Shown piece after piece: positions 17,168-26,010 of a DNA stretch of 64,000 bases. The DNA is taken from the NCBI RefSeq assembly GCF_011040385.1, contig NZ_JAAIKB010000011.1, positions 1 through 64,000 of the forward strand. Direction: 5' to 3'. Below the pieces are notes generated by a model. That model saw only the letters and a list, made by a program, of their open reading frames with translations, did not search any database and was not told where the DNA came from. The DNA comes from Falsiroseomonas algicola (GTDB taxonomy: Bacteria > Pseudomonadota > Alphaproteobacteria > Acetobacterales > Acetobacteraceae). Within the stretch, counting starts at the first letter, position 1. Every line of letters begins with the position of its first letter. Position numbers and translations under genes: made by a program.

Positions 17168-18109
17168 CTATCGCGGCATCACGTCGAAGACGAAGATGCG
17201 GGTGCGGTCATCCTCCGGCGCGAACCAGAAGCGCAGCCCGTTCGCGCCCTGCGCGGCGACCGCGAAGGGGTTCTGCGTCATCGGCAGGCCGCTCTCGGTC
17301 CAGTGCTCCACCGGCAGCTGGAAGACCGGGGCGCCGCGCGCCAGATCCACCAGCTCAACGCCTCCCAGCGCGAAGACCGGGCCTTGCGGCCCGCGCGGGC
17401 GATAGGCGTTGAGGCCGCTGCAGAGCGCGAGGCCCGGCCCGACCGAGTGGCAATCCTGGTAGTCGATGTAGTGGCTGGGGTTCGCCCGCCGCAGCGCCTC
17501 CGGCGCCGTGGCCAGGTTGGTCGGTCGGCCGGCGCCATCCAGCGGCCAGGCATAGAAGCGGCGCGACCCCCAGGAGACGCCGTGCAGCGTGGCGGAGGCA
17601 CGGTCCATGACCAGCCCGCCCACATGGTCGCCGAAGCGGAAGACGGCCTCCGCCTGCATCGTCGCGGGATCGACGCGGTAGATGATGGACCGGCTGTTCG
17701 GCCGGTACTCCGCGACCGGTACCCAGAGATGGGTGCCGTCGAAATCGATGCCGCCGGGGTGGTAGATGCTGCCCTCGCCGAGCGTGACCGAGCGCAGCAG
17801 CCTGCCCTCCGCATCCACCTCGAAGAGGTGGCCGCGTCCCTCGCCAGGCGTGCGGTCCAGCCCGTCGCGCGGTTCCGGGAAGCGCTCCGTCCGCGTGATG
17901 ATCTCGACCGAGGAGAGGTAGAAGCGGTCGCCGATCCGCGCCATGCCCTGGGGGTGGTGGGTCGGGAAGGCCAGCGGGATGACCCCCGCCGGCTGCCAGG
18001 CGGCGCCGCGGCTGAGCGCCGCGAGCCTGTCGGGGATGCCGCGTTCCTGCGCGGCGGCGGGGCCGGCGAGGGAGAGGGCCATCAAGGCGAGGCGGAGGAT
18101 GCGCTGCAT
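17168..18109 (-). CDS. Secreted beta-propeller-like protein (DUF6454-like)
   Basis: A 313-residue protein with a signal peptide (about 1-20, ending GPAAA). The mature part resembles a propeller-type lipid- or sugar-lactone binding fold: HHPQGMARIGDRFYLSS, GHLFEVDAEGRLL, YHPGGIDFDGTHLWVPVAEY, and later SHYIDYQDCH. I associate this pattern with DUF6454, but that naming is from memory and uncertain. It probably acts in the periplasm. Enzymatic role unknown. ATG 18109 is chosen as the start of the signal peptide over an upstream in-frame ATG at 18145. Confidence 0.75.
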   Translation of the reverse strand: MQRILRLALMALSLAGPAAAQERGIPDRLAALSRGAAWQPAGVIPLAFPTHHPQGMARIGDRFYLSSVEIITRTERFPEPRDGLDRTPGEGRGHLFEVDAEGRLLRSVTLGEGSIYHPGGIDFDGTHLWVPVAEYRPNSRSIIYRVDPATMQAEAVFRFGDHVGGLVMDRASATLHGVSWGSRRFYAWPLDGAGRPTNLATAPEALRRANPSHYIDYQDCHSVGPGLALCSGLNAYRPRGPQGPVFALGGVELVDLARGAPVFQLPVEHWTESGLPMTQNPFAVAAQGANGLRFWFAPEDDRTRIFVFDVMPR

Positions 18110-18163
18110 GGGCGCATCGGACACCCGCCGGCCCGCCGGCCGCAAGCGCCGCCCGATGACAAA

Positions 18164-18823
18164 TCAGCGCGGCAGGAAGGGGTTGGTCCGCCGTTCCTCG
18201 CCGAAACTCGATCCCGGCCCATGGCCGCAGAGGAAGCGCATCTCGTCGCCCAGCGGCAGCAGCTTGGTGACGATGGAGCGGATCAGCGCCTCATGGTCGC
18301 CATAGGCGAAGTCGGTCCGGCCGATGGAGCCGCGGAACAGCACGTCGCCCACCACCGCAAAGCCCAGCGCGGTCGAGGTGAAGACCACATGCCCCGGCGC
18401 ATGGCCCGGGCAGTGCCAGACATCGAAGGGCTGGCCGGCGATGGAGACGGTCTCCCCTTCCGTCAGCCAGCGATCGGGCGTCACGGTATCGAGGTCCGGG
18501 ATGCCGTATTGCGCGCCCTGGGCGGGGATATTGGCCAGCAGCGGCGCATCGTCGCGGTGCGGGCCTTCCACCGGCACCGGGCTGCCCTGCTTCGCCTCCA
18601 GCGCTGTCTTGAGCGCGGCCGCGCCGCCGGCGTGGTCGAGATGGCCATGGGTGATCAGGATGCGGTCGATGGCGCAGCCCGCACGATCGATCGCGGCCAG
18701 GATGCGGGGGACATCGCCGCCGGGGTCGATCACCGTGCCGGTCGCGCTCTCCGCATCCCAGATCAGGGCGCAGTTCTGCTGGAAGGGGGTGACCTGGATC
18801 TGGGCGGCTTGCAGCTTGGGCAT
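18164..18823 (-). CDS. MBL-fold metallo-hydrolase (glyoxalase II-like, YcbL type)
   Basis: A 219-residue cytosolic metallo-beta-lactamase-fold enzyme. The binuclear metal site THGHLDHAGG (His59, His61, Asp63, His64) is intact. The further ligands are in CPGHAPGHV, in the VVGDVLF aspartate and in the C-terminal LCGHGPGSS. Short single-domain members like YcbL hydrolyse S-lactoylglutathione-type thioesters poorly, and their physiological substrate is open. It lies 32 bp downstream of the BLUF gene on the same strand and may share its transcript. Confidence 0.88.
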   Translation of the reverse strand: MPKLQAAQIQVTPFQQNCALIWDAESATGTVIDPGGDVPRILAAIDRAGCAIDRILITHGHLDHAGGAAALKTALEAKQGSPVPVEGPHRDDAPLLANIPAQGAQYGIPDLDTVTPDRWLTEGETVSIAGQPFDVWHCPGHAPGHVVFTSTALGFAVVGDVLFRGSIGRTDFAYGDHEALIRSIVTKLLPLGDEMRFLCGHGPGSSFGEERRTNPFLPR

Positions 18824-18855
18824 GAAGTCAGGCGTGCCGTGCCCGGCGCACGCCG

Positions 18856-19272
18856 TCAACCGTGATGCACGGGGTCGCGGGGTTCGCTGGCGATGCGGGC
18901 GAAGACGCGCCGCGCTTCCTCGGCGGAGGCCGCGCCCGGCGCGCCGGCGCGCACCTCGTCCCGGTTCCACATCCAGGACCGGGCGGGGTCCTCCAGCATG
19001 TCCCAGTCGGGGAAGCTGCGGAACGGCGCATCGCCGCACCAGAGCAGCGTCACGTCGATGTGGCGGTCATCGCGCAGGATGCGGCCGAAGGTGGCGGTCA
19101 CCTTGGTGCGCGGGCCTTCCAGCATCTGCATGAAAAGGTCGTTGCGGCAGATCAGCGCGCCGGTGACGCCATCCTGCCGGTTGCGGCGCCGCGCCGACAT
19201 CAGGATGTCGTCCAGCGTGTCGCCGCTGAAACCGAAGGGGCGGGAGGCGTAGATCAGCTGCATCAGGCGCAT
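18856..19272 (-). CDS. Short BLUF-domain blue-light sensor
   Basis: A 138-residue protein that is essentially one BLUF domain, a FAD-binding blue-light sensor. The flavin-site residues are present: Tyr8 in LIYASRPF, Asn31 in RRRNRQDGVTGAL, and the key Gln49 in LFMQMLEG, whose hydrogen bond switches on illumination. No output domain is attached, so signalling must go through a partner protein. The start is uncertain: ATG 19272 or 19263 suit the domain, while the frame is open to 19350. It lies between mutL and an MBL hydrolase gene. Confidence 0.88.
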   Translation of the reverse strand: MRLMQLIYASRPFGFSGDTLDDILMSARRRNRQDGVTGALICRNDLFMQMLEGPRTKVTATFGRILRDDRHIDVTLLWCGDAPFRSFPDWDMLEDPARSWMWNRDEVRAGAPGAASAEEARRVFARIASEPRDPVHHG

Positions 19273-19355
19273 GGCCAAGTGGTCCGGACATTCGTCACCA
19301 TTGTCACCATGAAGCGGCGCGGGCGGCCAGCCGTTCCCGAACGCCGACATCGCAA

Positions 19356-21170
19356 TCAGCGGCGCCCGAACAGCTTCTCCAGCTCCGCCTTGCCCAGCCG
19401 CAACACGGTGGGGCGGCCATGGCTGCAGGTGGCGGCCCGCGGCGTCGCCTCCATCTGCCGGAGCAGCGCCGCCATCTCCGCCCCCTTCATGCGCCGCCCC
19501 GCGCGGATGGAGCCGTGGCAGGCGAGCCGTGCGACCGCGGCATCGAGCCTCGCTTCCAGCGCCAGCGCCTCATCCATCTCCGCCAGTTCGGCCGCGATGT
19601 CGCGCAACAGGGGCGCGGGTTCGGGATTGCCAAGCAAGGCGGGCAGGGCGCGGACCAGGATGGCGCCGGGGCCGAAGCCCTCGATCTCCAGCCCGAGCCG
19701 CCCGAGCTCCGCCGCGCGGTCCAGCAGCCGCGCCACATCCCGCGCCGGCAGTTCGACCACGGCCGGCAGCAGCAGCGGCTGGGCGCGGACGCCGCCTTCC
19801 ACCAGCTGGGCGCGCAGTGCCTCATGCGTCAGGCGTTCATGCGCGGCGTGCTGGTCCACCAGCACCAGCGACCCGTCCGGCGCCTCCGCCAGGATGTAGG
19901 TGTCGAGGATCTGCGCCACCGGCCGGCCGAGCGGCCCGTCCTCCGGGAAGTCCGGGAGAGGCGCGGGCGGCGGCGGCGGCGCGAAGGCGATGGGGAGGGA
20001 GGGCGGACGGGGCGGCCTTGCCACCGGACCGGGCGGCGGGCGCCAGCCCGGGAAGACGGGGACGGGCGCCTCCGCGAAGCCGGCGGCCGGGGCGTAGACC
20101 GGCGTCGGGTCGTAGGAGGGCACGGCGACCGGCTCCACCCGCGAGGCATCGGCGAGCCCGTCCGGCGCCGCGCCCTGCGCACCGACCGCCAGCGCGCGGC
20201 GCAGCGCCGAGATCATCAGCCCGCGCACCCCGTCCGAATCGCGGAAGCGGAGTTCCGTCTTCATGGGGTGGACGTTCACATCCACCGCCTCCGGCGGCAC
20301 GTCGAGGAACAGCGCCGCCACCGGGAAGCGCCGCGCCGGCACCAGGTCGCGGTAGGCGACGCGCAGCGCGGTCTTGAGCTGGGGGTCGCGCACCGGGCGG
20401 TTGTTGACGACGAGGTGCTGCGCCTCCCCGGTCGCGCGGTGATGCGTCGGCAGGCTGGCGAGGCCGGAAAGCGTGATGCCGTCCCGTTCCGCCTCCACCC
20501 CCACGGCGGCGGCGGCGAAATCGGCGCCGAGCAGGGCGGCGATGCGGCCCGCGCGGTCCGACGGCGCGAGGTTCAGCGCCGTGCGGCCATCCACGGTCAC
20601 GCGGAAGCCGACCTGCGGCCAGGCCATGGCCAGGCGCTCCACGGCGGAGACGGCGGCCTCGGCCTCGCTGCGGGGCGATTTCAGGAAGGCGCGCCGGGCG
20701 GGGGTGGCGTAGAACAGGTCCCGCACCTCCACCCGCGTGCCGGGCGGGCCGGCGGCCGGCGCCACGGCGGATTTGCGACCGCCCTCCACCGTGATGGCAT
20801 GGGCGGCGCCGCTGCCGCTGCGCGAGGTGAGCGTGAGCCGCGCCACCGCGCCGATGGAGGGAAGGGCCTCGCCGCGGAAGCCCAGCGTCGCGATGCGGAA
20901 GAGCGTCGCTTCCTCCGGCAGCTTGGAGGTGGCGTGGCGCTCGACCGCGAGCTCCAGGTCATCCGGCCCCATGCCGCCGCCGTCATCCTCCACCAGGATG
21001 CGGCCGATGCCGCCTTCCTCCAGGCTGACGGCGATGCGGGTGGCGCCGGCATCCAGCGCATTCTCCACCAGCTCCTTCACCGCCGCAGCCGGCCGCTCCA
21101 CCACCTCGCCGGCGGCGATGCGGTTGGCGGTGGTCTCCGGCAGCAGGCGAATCCGGGGCGCGAGGGCCAT
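19356..21170 (-). CDS. mutL: DNA mismatch repair protein MutL (endonuclease type)
   Basis: A 604-residue mismatch repair ATPase. The N-terminal GHKL motifs are present: ELVENALDAGAT, DDGGGM, HATSK and LGFRGEALPSI. A Pro-rich linker spans about 335-400. The C-terminal dimerisation domain carries the metal-dependent nicking motif DQHA-x2-E-x4-E (DQHAAHERLTHE), plus ACHGSIRAGR and SHGRPT. It should therefore nick DNA itself, as in species without MutH. The start ATG 21170 matches the family. Upstream (21171-21355) is a GC-rich gap with small hairpins and no gene. Confidence 0.96.
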   Translation of the reverse strand: MALAPRIRLLPETTANRIAAGEVVERPAAAVKELVENALDAGATRIAVSLEEGGIGRILVEDDGGGMGPDDLELAVERHATSKLPEEATLFRIATLGFRGEALPSIGAVARLTLTSRSGSGAAHAITVEGGRKSAVAPAAGPPGTRVEVRDLFYATPARRAFLKSPRSEAEAAVSAVERLAMAWPQVGFRVTVDGRTALNLAPSDRAGRIAALLGADFAAAAVGVEAERDGITLSGLASLPTHHRATGEAQHLVVNNRPVRDPQLKTALRVAYRDLVPARRFPVAALFLDVPPEAVDVNVHPMKTELRFRDSDGVRGLMISALRRALAVGAQGAAPDGLADASRVEPVAVPSYDPTPVYAPAAGFAEAPVPVFPGWRPPPGPVARPPRPPSLPIAFAPPPPPAPLPDFPEDGPLGRPVAQILDTYILAEAPDGSLVLVDQHAAHERLTHEALRAQLVEGGVRAQPLLLPAVVELPARDVARLLDRAAELGRLGLEIEGFGPGAILVRALPALLGNPEPAPLLRDIAAELAEMDEALALEARLDAAVARLACHGSIRAGRRMKGAEMAALLRQMEATPRAATCSHGRPTVLRLGKAELEKLFGRR

Positions 21171-21255
21171 GGCAGAGAGATGCGCCGGGCCGTCATTGCG
21201 GGCAAGGCCAACCGCTACGGGCGGCCCGCGCCCTCTAGCGGGCCGAGCGCGCGAA

Positions 21256-21340
21256 GGCGCGCCGCGCCCAGACCATCAGCGCGGCTTGGCGAAGCCGTGC
21301 AGGGCGCGAAGGCAAGCCGGCGGAGCCGGCGCCCGCCGTC
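21256..21340. other. Hairpin-rich gap between mutL and yqgE
   Basis: The gene-free stretch 21171-21355 contains GCGC-GAAG-GCGC, CGGCTT-GGCG-AAGCCG and GCCGGC-GGA-GCCGGC, each a perfect short stem with a 3-4 base loop. They lie downstream of yqgE and upstream of mutL, both on the minus strand, so they could terminate yqgE transcription or shape the mutL leader. Loop style (GAA, GGA, GAAG) is like that of the chain at 13809-13983. Confidence 0.55.
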
Positions 21341-21355
21341 TGAGGGCAGAAAAAA

Positions 21356-21964
21356 TCAAGCCCTTCCGGCAAAGCCGGAAAGGGCCGCCGGGTCCACATG
21401 CAGCTTGCCCAGCGCCTGGCGCCAGAGCTGGTCGGGCTGTTCGCCGAACAGCAGCGCCTGGTCGGCCGGGACGTTCAGCCAGGCATTCTGCTGGATCTCG
21501 GATTCCAGCTGCCCCGGCCCCCAGCCGGCATAGCCCAGCGCGAGAAACCCCTGCTTCGGCCCGCCGCCGCCAGCGATCGCCTTCAGGATGTCGACGCTGG
21601 CGGTCAGCGCCACGTCGTCGCTGACGCGAAGGCTGCCCTCCGTCTCCCAATCGGCGCTGTGCAGCACGAAGCCGCGACCACCCTCCACCGGCCCGCCCGA
21701 GACCAGGCGGATCCTGCGCTGCGGCGGGATCGGGTCGAGACCCAGCTGCCCCAGGAGATCGTCGAAGGACAGGCCCTCCAGCGGCTTGTTCAGCACGATG
21801 CCCATCGCGCCCTCCGCCGAATGGGCGCAGAGGCAGATCACCGTGCGGGCGAAGCGCGGATCCTCCATCGACGGCATCGCGATCAGCAGCTGGCCGGCCA
21901 GGTAGCCTTCCTCCTCGATCGGGCCGAGGGCGATGGTCGGGCGGGTGGGTGCGCGGCGTGCCAT
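21356..21964 (-). CDS. YqgE/AlgH family protein
   Basis: A 202-residue protein of the UPF0301/AlgH family. Its signature parts are visible: [50 protein letters not shown] and [15 protein letters not shown]. Family members are cytosolic. A role in regulation or redox stress has been suggested, but the biochemical function is unknown. ATG 21964 is chosen, and an upstream in-frame ATG at 22018 is possible. The last codons form the hairpin CTTTCCGG...CCGGAAGG inside the coding sequence. It diverges from the peroxiredoxin gene. Confidence 0.88.
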   Translation of the reverse strand: MARRAPTRPTIALGPIEEEGYLAGQLLIAMPSMEDPRFARTVICLCAHSAEGAMGIVLNKPLEGLSFDDLLGQLGLDPIPPQRRIRLVSGGPVEGGRGFVLHSADWETEGSLRVSDDVALTASVDILKAIAGGGGPKQGFLALGYAGWGPGQLESEIQQNAWLNVPADQALLFGEQPDQLWRQALGKLHVDPAALSGFAGRA

Positions 21965-22083
21965 GATGCGGAAAACATGGCGCCGGCCAGCCCGGCCCGC
22001 AAGCGCCACCTGGTTCATGCGCCGTCCATGGACGCCGCCCCCCCATCCGCCCTATGTCTCAACCGACAGAGGGAGAGTTCGAC

Positions 22084-22566
22084 ATGACGATCCAGGTTGG
22101 CGACAGCATTCCCGCCGTGAAGATCATGCAGGCGACTGCGGAGGGACCGAAGGAGGTCTCCACCGAGGAGCTGTTCGCCGGCAAGACGGTGGTGCTGTTC
22201 GGCGTCCCCGGCGCCTTCACCCCCACCTGCTCCGCCAAGCACCTGCCGGGCTTCGTGACCCAGGCGGCGGCGCTGAAGGCCAAGGGCGTCGACATGATCG
22301 CCTGCATGTCCGTCAACGACGCCTTCGTGATGCGCGCCTGGGGGAAGGACCAGGGGATCGTGGACGAGGTGACGCTGCTGGCCGATGGCTCGGCCGCGCT
22401 GACCAAGGCGATGGGGCTGGAGCTGGACCTGACGGCGCGGGGCCTCGGCGTGCGCAGCCAGCGCTTCGCGCTGGTCGCGAAGGACGGCAAGGTGACGCAT
22501 ATCGGCGTCGAAGCCGCCGGCGCCTTCGAGGTTTCCAAGGCGGAAGCCATCCTGGCGGTCCTCTGA
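22084..22566 (+). CDS. Peroxiredoxin, Prx5 type
   Basis: A 160-residue thiol peroxidase that reduces peroxides with thiols such as glutathione. The Prx5 active-site motif PGAFTPTCSAKHLPG holds the peroxidatic Cys49. A second cysteine is Cys74 in IACMSVND. The length and the sequence around SVNDAFVMRAWGK match the Prx5/PMP20 subgroup. ATG 22084 is preceded by GGGAGAG at good spacing, which decides it over an upstream in-frame ATG at 22054. A short hypothetical gene begins at its stop codon (TGATG), so they are probably co-translated. Confidence 0.93.
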   Translation: MTIQVGDSIPAVKIMQATAEGPKEVSTEELFAGKTVVLFGVPGAFTPTCSAKHLPGFVTQAAALKAKGVDMIACMSVNDAFVMRAWGKDQGIVDEVTLLADGSAALTKAMGLELDLTARGLGVRSQRFALVAKDGKVTHIGVEAAGAFEVSKAEAILAVL

Positions 22567-22835
22567 TGCCGCCGGCCGCCTATGCGTTGTTCGCCTGGCA
22601 GGCGGGGTGGGTCTTCACCCTCCGCAGCCTGCAGCTGGCGACGGACCCCGTGCAGGCGGCCTCCACCCTGACCGCCATGGTGGCGGAGAAGCAGAAGGCC
22701 TTCGCCGACGGCGCCATCGCCGCCGGCGCCGCCATGATGCAGGGCGCGCGGCCCGATCTGGTCGCCGCCGCCGCGCTGCGCCCGGCCCAGCGCCGGGTCG
22801 CCGCCAATATGCGGGCGCTCAAGAACCCCGGCTGA
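22566..22835 (+). CDS. Small hypothetical protein, phasin-like in composition
   Basis: An 89-residue helical protein starting MPPAAYALFAWQ, with WVFTLRSLQLATDP followed by an Ala/Lys-rich helix (AMVAEKQKAFADGAIAAGAAM). The pattern resembles small phasin-like or granule-associated proteins, but I cannot name a family. Its ATG overlaps the peroxiredoxin stop (TGATG at 22564-22568), so translation is coupled. No signal peptide. Confidence 0.6.
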   Translation: MPPAAYALFAWQAGWVFTLRSLQLATDPVQAASTLTAMVAEKQKAFADGAIAAGAAMMQGARPDLVAAAALRPAQRRVAANMRALKNPG

Positions 22836-22928
22836 CGACTGGCTTTCTGCGCCACGGCGCAGCCCCGGCACCCCGCCGGCCGATCACCCGTGCCTTCCGT
22901 GCCATCGGCCCATCGAGGAGTGCCCGCC

Positions 22929-23735
22929 TTGCGCATCAGCGCCGGCTGCGAGATCGCCTATGACTGCCCGCAGCCGACGCCGATGGCGCTGATGCTGCAT
23001 GCCCATCCCTCCCGCGTGCAGGATTTGATCGGGCCGCAGGAGATGCGCTTCGACCCGCCGGTGCCGTCCCGCACCTATCACGACAGCTTCGGCAATTTCT
23101 GCACGCGCATCGTGGCGCCGGCCGGGCGCATCACCATTAGCACCAGCCTGCTGATCCAGGATAGCGGCCTGGTCGAGCCGACCCTGCCGGCGGCGCGCCA
23201 ATGGCCGCCGGAACAGCTGCCGGATGAGATGCTGCTCTGGCTGCTGGGCAGCCGCTATTGCGACACGGACAGGCTCTCCGCCCTGGCCTGGACGCTGTTC
23301 GGCCAGGGGCCGACGGGCTGGGGGCGGGTGCAGGCGATCTGCGACTACGTCCACCGCCACATCGCCTTCGGCTACGAGCATGCCGATGCGACCCGATCCG
23401 CGAGCGAGGCGCATGCGGCGGGCCGCGGCGTCTGCCGGGACTATGCGCATCTCGCCGTCGCGCTGTGCCGGGCGGTGAACATCCCGGCGCGCTACTGCAC
23501 GGGCTTCCTCGGCGACATGGGCACGCCGCCGCCCTATGGCCCGATGGATTTCGCCGCCTGGTTCGAGGTCTATCTGGACGACAGCTGGCACACCTTCGAC
23601 GCCCGCAACAACACGCCGCGCATCGGCCGCATCCTGATGGCGCGCGGCCGGGATGCGACGGATGTCGCGATGGTGACGAGCTTCGGGCCCTGCACGCTGA
23701 CGGGCTTCCGCGTCTTCACCGATGAGGTGACGTGA
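22929..23735 (+). CDS. Transglutaminase-like cysteine protease family protein
   Basis: A 268-residue protein with a bacterial transglutaminase-like N-terminal beta domain (about 1-110) and a transglutaminase core with an intact triad: Cys169 in GRGVCRDYAH, His221 in SWHTFDARNN and Asp224. Such proteins are usually proteases or amide hydrolases. The start is most likely TTG 22929: GAGGAG lies 8 nt upstream and the sequence LRISAGCEIAYDC begins the domain. A GTG at 22890 is in frame but lacks a good site. It overlaps the next gene by 4 bp, and the pair is a common neighbourhood. Confidence 0.87.
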   Translation: MRISAGCEIAYDCPQPTPMALMLHAHPSRVQDLIGPQEMRFDPPVPSRTYHDSFGNFCTRIVAPAGRITISTSLLIQDSGLVEPTLPAARQWPPEQLPDEMLLWLLGSRYCDTDRLSALAWTLFGQGPTGWGRVQAICDYVHRHIAFGYEHADATRSASEAHAAGRGVCRDYAHLAVALCRAVNIPARYCTGFLGDMGTPPPYGPMDFAAWFEVYLDDSWHTFDARNNTPRIGRILMARGRDATDVAMVTSFGPCTLTGFRVFTDEVT

Positions 23736-24454
23736 ACCCCGTCGCCTGGATGGAGAACGCGGCCGGCGCCGGCGCGGTGCTGCTGGTCTGCGAGCATGCC
23801 AGCAACTGGATCCCGCCACGCCATGGTGACCTCGGCGTGTCGGCGGCCGACCGCCAGCGCCACATCGCCTGGGATATCGGCGCCGCTTCGCTGGCGCGCG
23901 GCCTGGCGCGGCGCCTGGATGCGCGGCTGGTGCTGTCGGGCGTGTCGCGCCTGGTCATCGACTGCAACCGGCCACTTGGCGCGCCCTCCTCCATCCCGCG
24001 GCGGAGCGAGGATACCGAGATCCCCGGCAATGCCGGGCTGACGGCGGCGGAGATCGCCTTCCGCCAGCGCGAATACGTCGAACCCTTCCGCGCGCTGGTG
24101 GCCGGTGCGATCGCCGCGCGGCGGCCGTCCCTGCTGGTCGGCGTGCACAGCTTCACGCCGGTCTTCCGCGGCGTGGCGCGGCCCTGGCATGCGGGCGTGC
24201 TCTACGCCGATGCGACGGCGCTGGGGGCGCGGCTGGTGGCCGGGCTGCGCGCCGACCCCGCGCTGGTGGTCGGCGACAATGAGCCCTATCGCATCGAGCC
24301 AGAGGAGGATTTCACCGTCCCCATCCATGGCGACGCCAACGGCATCCCCGCCGTGCTGCTGGAGGTGCGGCAGGATCTGCTGGCCGACGAGGCCGGCGCC
24401 GAGGCCTGGGCGGCGCGGCTGGCGCCGCTGCTGCGGATATGTGTTGCTTTTTAG
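23732..24454 (+). CDS. N-formylglutamate amidohydrolase family protein
   Basis: A 240-residue zinc-dependent amidohydrolase of the FGase family, which in histidine degradation releases formate from N-formylglutamate. Motifs include VCEHASNWIP near the start, the DIGA region, DCNRPL and GVHSFTPV with a probable metal-binding histidine. The remaining hut genes are absent here, so its substrate may be another N-acyl compound. The start is GTG 23732, inside the stop of the transglutaminase gene (GTGA). The following gap 24455-24581 separates it from a convergent operon and shows no gene. Confidence 0.85.
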   Translation: MNPVAWMENAAGAGAVLLVCEHASNWIPPRHGDLGVSAADRQRHIAWDIGAASLARGLARRLDARLVLSGVSRLVIDCNRPLGAPSSIPRRSEDTEIPGNAGLTAAEIAFRQREYVEPFRALVAGAIAARRPSLLVGVHSFTPVFRGVARPWHAGVLYADATALGARLVAGLRADPALVVGDNEPYRIEPEEDFTVPIHGDANGIPAVLLEVRQDLLADEAGAEAWAARLAPLLRICVAF

Positions 24455-24581
24455 CAACTAACCCGTTTTAGCCGATTATGCCGCTTATGCGCGTTTAGCA
24501 CCGATTTCGCCGTGGTCCGGGCGCGGAGCAACCGGTGATCTGCAGAACATAGCGGAAACGCAGATCCCGGCGCCACCCCTT

Positions 24582-25172
24582 TCAGCGCTGCCCGTCCCAC
24601 TTCGCAATCTCCTCCTGCCTGAGGCCGCCGACCCGCGCATGCGGCCGCCCGCCCGTCGTCATGGCCAGCGCGAAGAGGATCTCATCCGCCCGAGGCGCGT
24701 CCGGCACCAGGCAGGTGATGCCGTCGAAATGGCTGCGCACATAGGCGGCGTTGCGGTGGTGGATGGGCAGGTCGAGCATGGCGCCCATCGGCCCCACCTT
24801 GGTCATGGACGGCACGATGGACAGCGCCTGGCCGAGCAGCCCGCGCATCGCATAGCCGCCGGCGACATGCCACAGCGCGCCGTGTTCGAGTTCTCCCGCG
24901 CTGCCGACGATGCCGCCCTTGCCATAGGCCTCCACTCGTGAGGGATCGCCGCCGAGCCCGGCCAGCAGCTTCTCCGCCACCATGAGGCCGATCGGCTTCA
25001 TCGCCTCCATCATCCACATCAACTCGGGCTCGAAGCGGCCGGCGAAGGGGTTGCGCAGCACGACGGCGCACCAGCCCTTGAGGATCGGCATCTCCAGCAC
25101 CGGCCCGCCATCATGGCGCACCTCCTCCACGCAGAGCACGGTCTTGCGGATGACGAGGTCCTGGCTGCTCAT
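24582..25172 (-). CDS. AA_synth (DUF1185) family protein
   Basis: A 196-residue cytosolic protein of the 'amino acid synthesis' family (DUF1185, PF06684). The N-terminus VIRKTVLCVEEVRHDGG and the middle KGGIVGSAGELEHGALWHV are typical. Its reaction is not established. It is the last gene of the minus-strand block starting at 39349, and overlaps the upstream UPF0280 gene by 4 bp. Its fixed company with UPF0280 and 6-hydroxynicotinate-reductase-like genes suggests a role in N-heterocycle breakdown, possibly on a ring-opened product. That is inference. Confidence 0.85.
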   Translation of the reverse strand: MSSQDLVIRKTVLCVEEVRHDGGPVLEMPILKGWCAVVLRNPFAGRFEPELMWMMEAMKPIGLMVAEKLLAGLGGDPSRVEAYGKGGIVGSAGELEHGALWHVAGGYAMRGLLGQALSIVPSMTKVGPMGAMLDLPIHHRNAAYVRSHFDGITCLVPDAPRADEILFALAMTTGGRPHARVGGLRQEEIAKWDGQR

Positions 25173-26008
25173 GCGGGCGTCTCCAGCGCGAAAGGCCGGC
25201 CCAGGATGCGGCTGCGGCCCGCGAGGCGCAACGCGGCGGCGATGATGAGGCCGTCGCGCAGGAAGGCGGCGGCCGTGGCGGCGCCGGAATCGAGGGCGCG
25301 CGCGACCTCCTCCTCCGCCAGCGAGCCGACATCGGTGGTGACGAGGTGGGTGCCGAGATCGCTGTCGGGGTCGAGGGAATCGGCCGGCGCGCGCGTGACG
25401 GCGGGGCTGTCGCAATCCACCGCATTGGCGATGAGCGTCGCCGCCGCATCCGCCGCCGCGGCATCCCGCGCCAGCACCGTGACGGCATCCGCGATGCCGA
25501 GCGAGAAGGAGCGGCCGTGTCGGCCGGAGGTGGCGATGCCGCCCACGCCATCGCCACCGTGCAGCCGCAGCGCGCCGTCGAAACTGGCAAGGCGCGGATC
25601 GAGGGCGAGGCCGATGGCCAGGCTCTCGCCTGCCGCCGCGAAGACCGCGATGTCGCCGCCATTGTTGACGAAGGCGCGCGCCAGGCCTGGTGCCGCCGCG
25701 CGCATGGCGGCGAGGAGTTCATCCGCGACCGACCCCGCCACCGCCGCCATGGGGGTGATGAAGAGGCCGCGCGCGCCATAGGGCGCGCAGGCCGCGTGCA
25801 TGCGGCGCGCGACGGGGCCCGCCGGCACGGCACCGACGGGCTGGCGCAGAAGCGGGAGTTCGCCGACCAGCGCCGGCAGGATCGAGGGAAAGCGCGCCAA
25901 CGCCGCCTGCTCCGCCGCCGCGGCACCGCTGCCCCAGGCGCGCAGGACGACATCGATCGGCCCGTGGTTCAGGTGCAGCCGCCCATCGGCAAGCCGCGCG
26001 GCCTGCAT
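25169..26008 (-). CDS. UPF0280 family protein (ApbE-like fold)
   Basis: A 279-residue protein of the UPF0280 (formerly DUF375) family. Diagnostic stretches are AFVNNGGDIAVF, VGGIATSGRHGRSFSLGIADAV and NAVDCDSP. From memory, structures of this family resemble ApbE, the FMN transferase, though UPF0280 itself has no proven activity. The start ATG 26008 lies just after the stop of the 6-hydroxynicotinate-reductase-like gene (26011), and the end overlaps AA_synth by 4 bp. It may prepare a cofactor for a reductase in the same operon, which is speculation. Confidence 0.87.
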   Translation of the reverse strand: MQAARLADGRLHLNHGPIDVVLRAWGSGAAAAEQAALARFPSILPALVGELPLLRQPVGAVPAGPVARRMHAACAPYGARGLFITPMAAVAGSVADELLAAMRAAAPGLARAFVNNGGDIAVFAAAGESLAIGLALDPRLASFDGALRLHGGDGVGGIATSGRHGRSFSLGIADAVTVLARDAAAADAAATLIANAVDCDSPAVTRAPADSLDPDSDLGTHLVTTDVGSLAEEEVARALDSGAATAAAFLRDGLIIAAALRLAGRSRILGRPFALETPA

Positions 26009-26010
26009 GC

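Noticed and set aside
15473-18865. A very long plus-strand open frame over pyrD and its neighbours
   Set aside because: It runs antisense to pyrD and across the DMT and propeller-like genes, with Arg/Ala-rich, low-information sequence. High GC makes such shadows common.
24455-24581. tRNA or small RNA gene in the gap after the amidohydrolase
   Set aside because: No cloverleaf pattern or conserved TTCGA loop could be seen.
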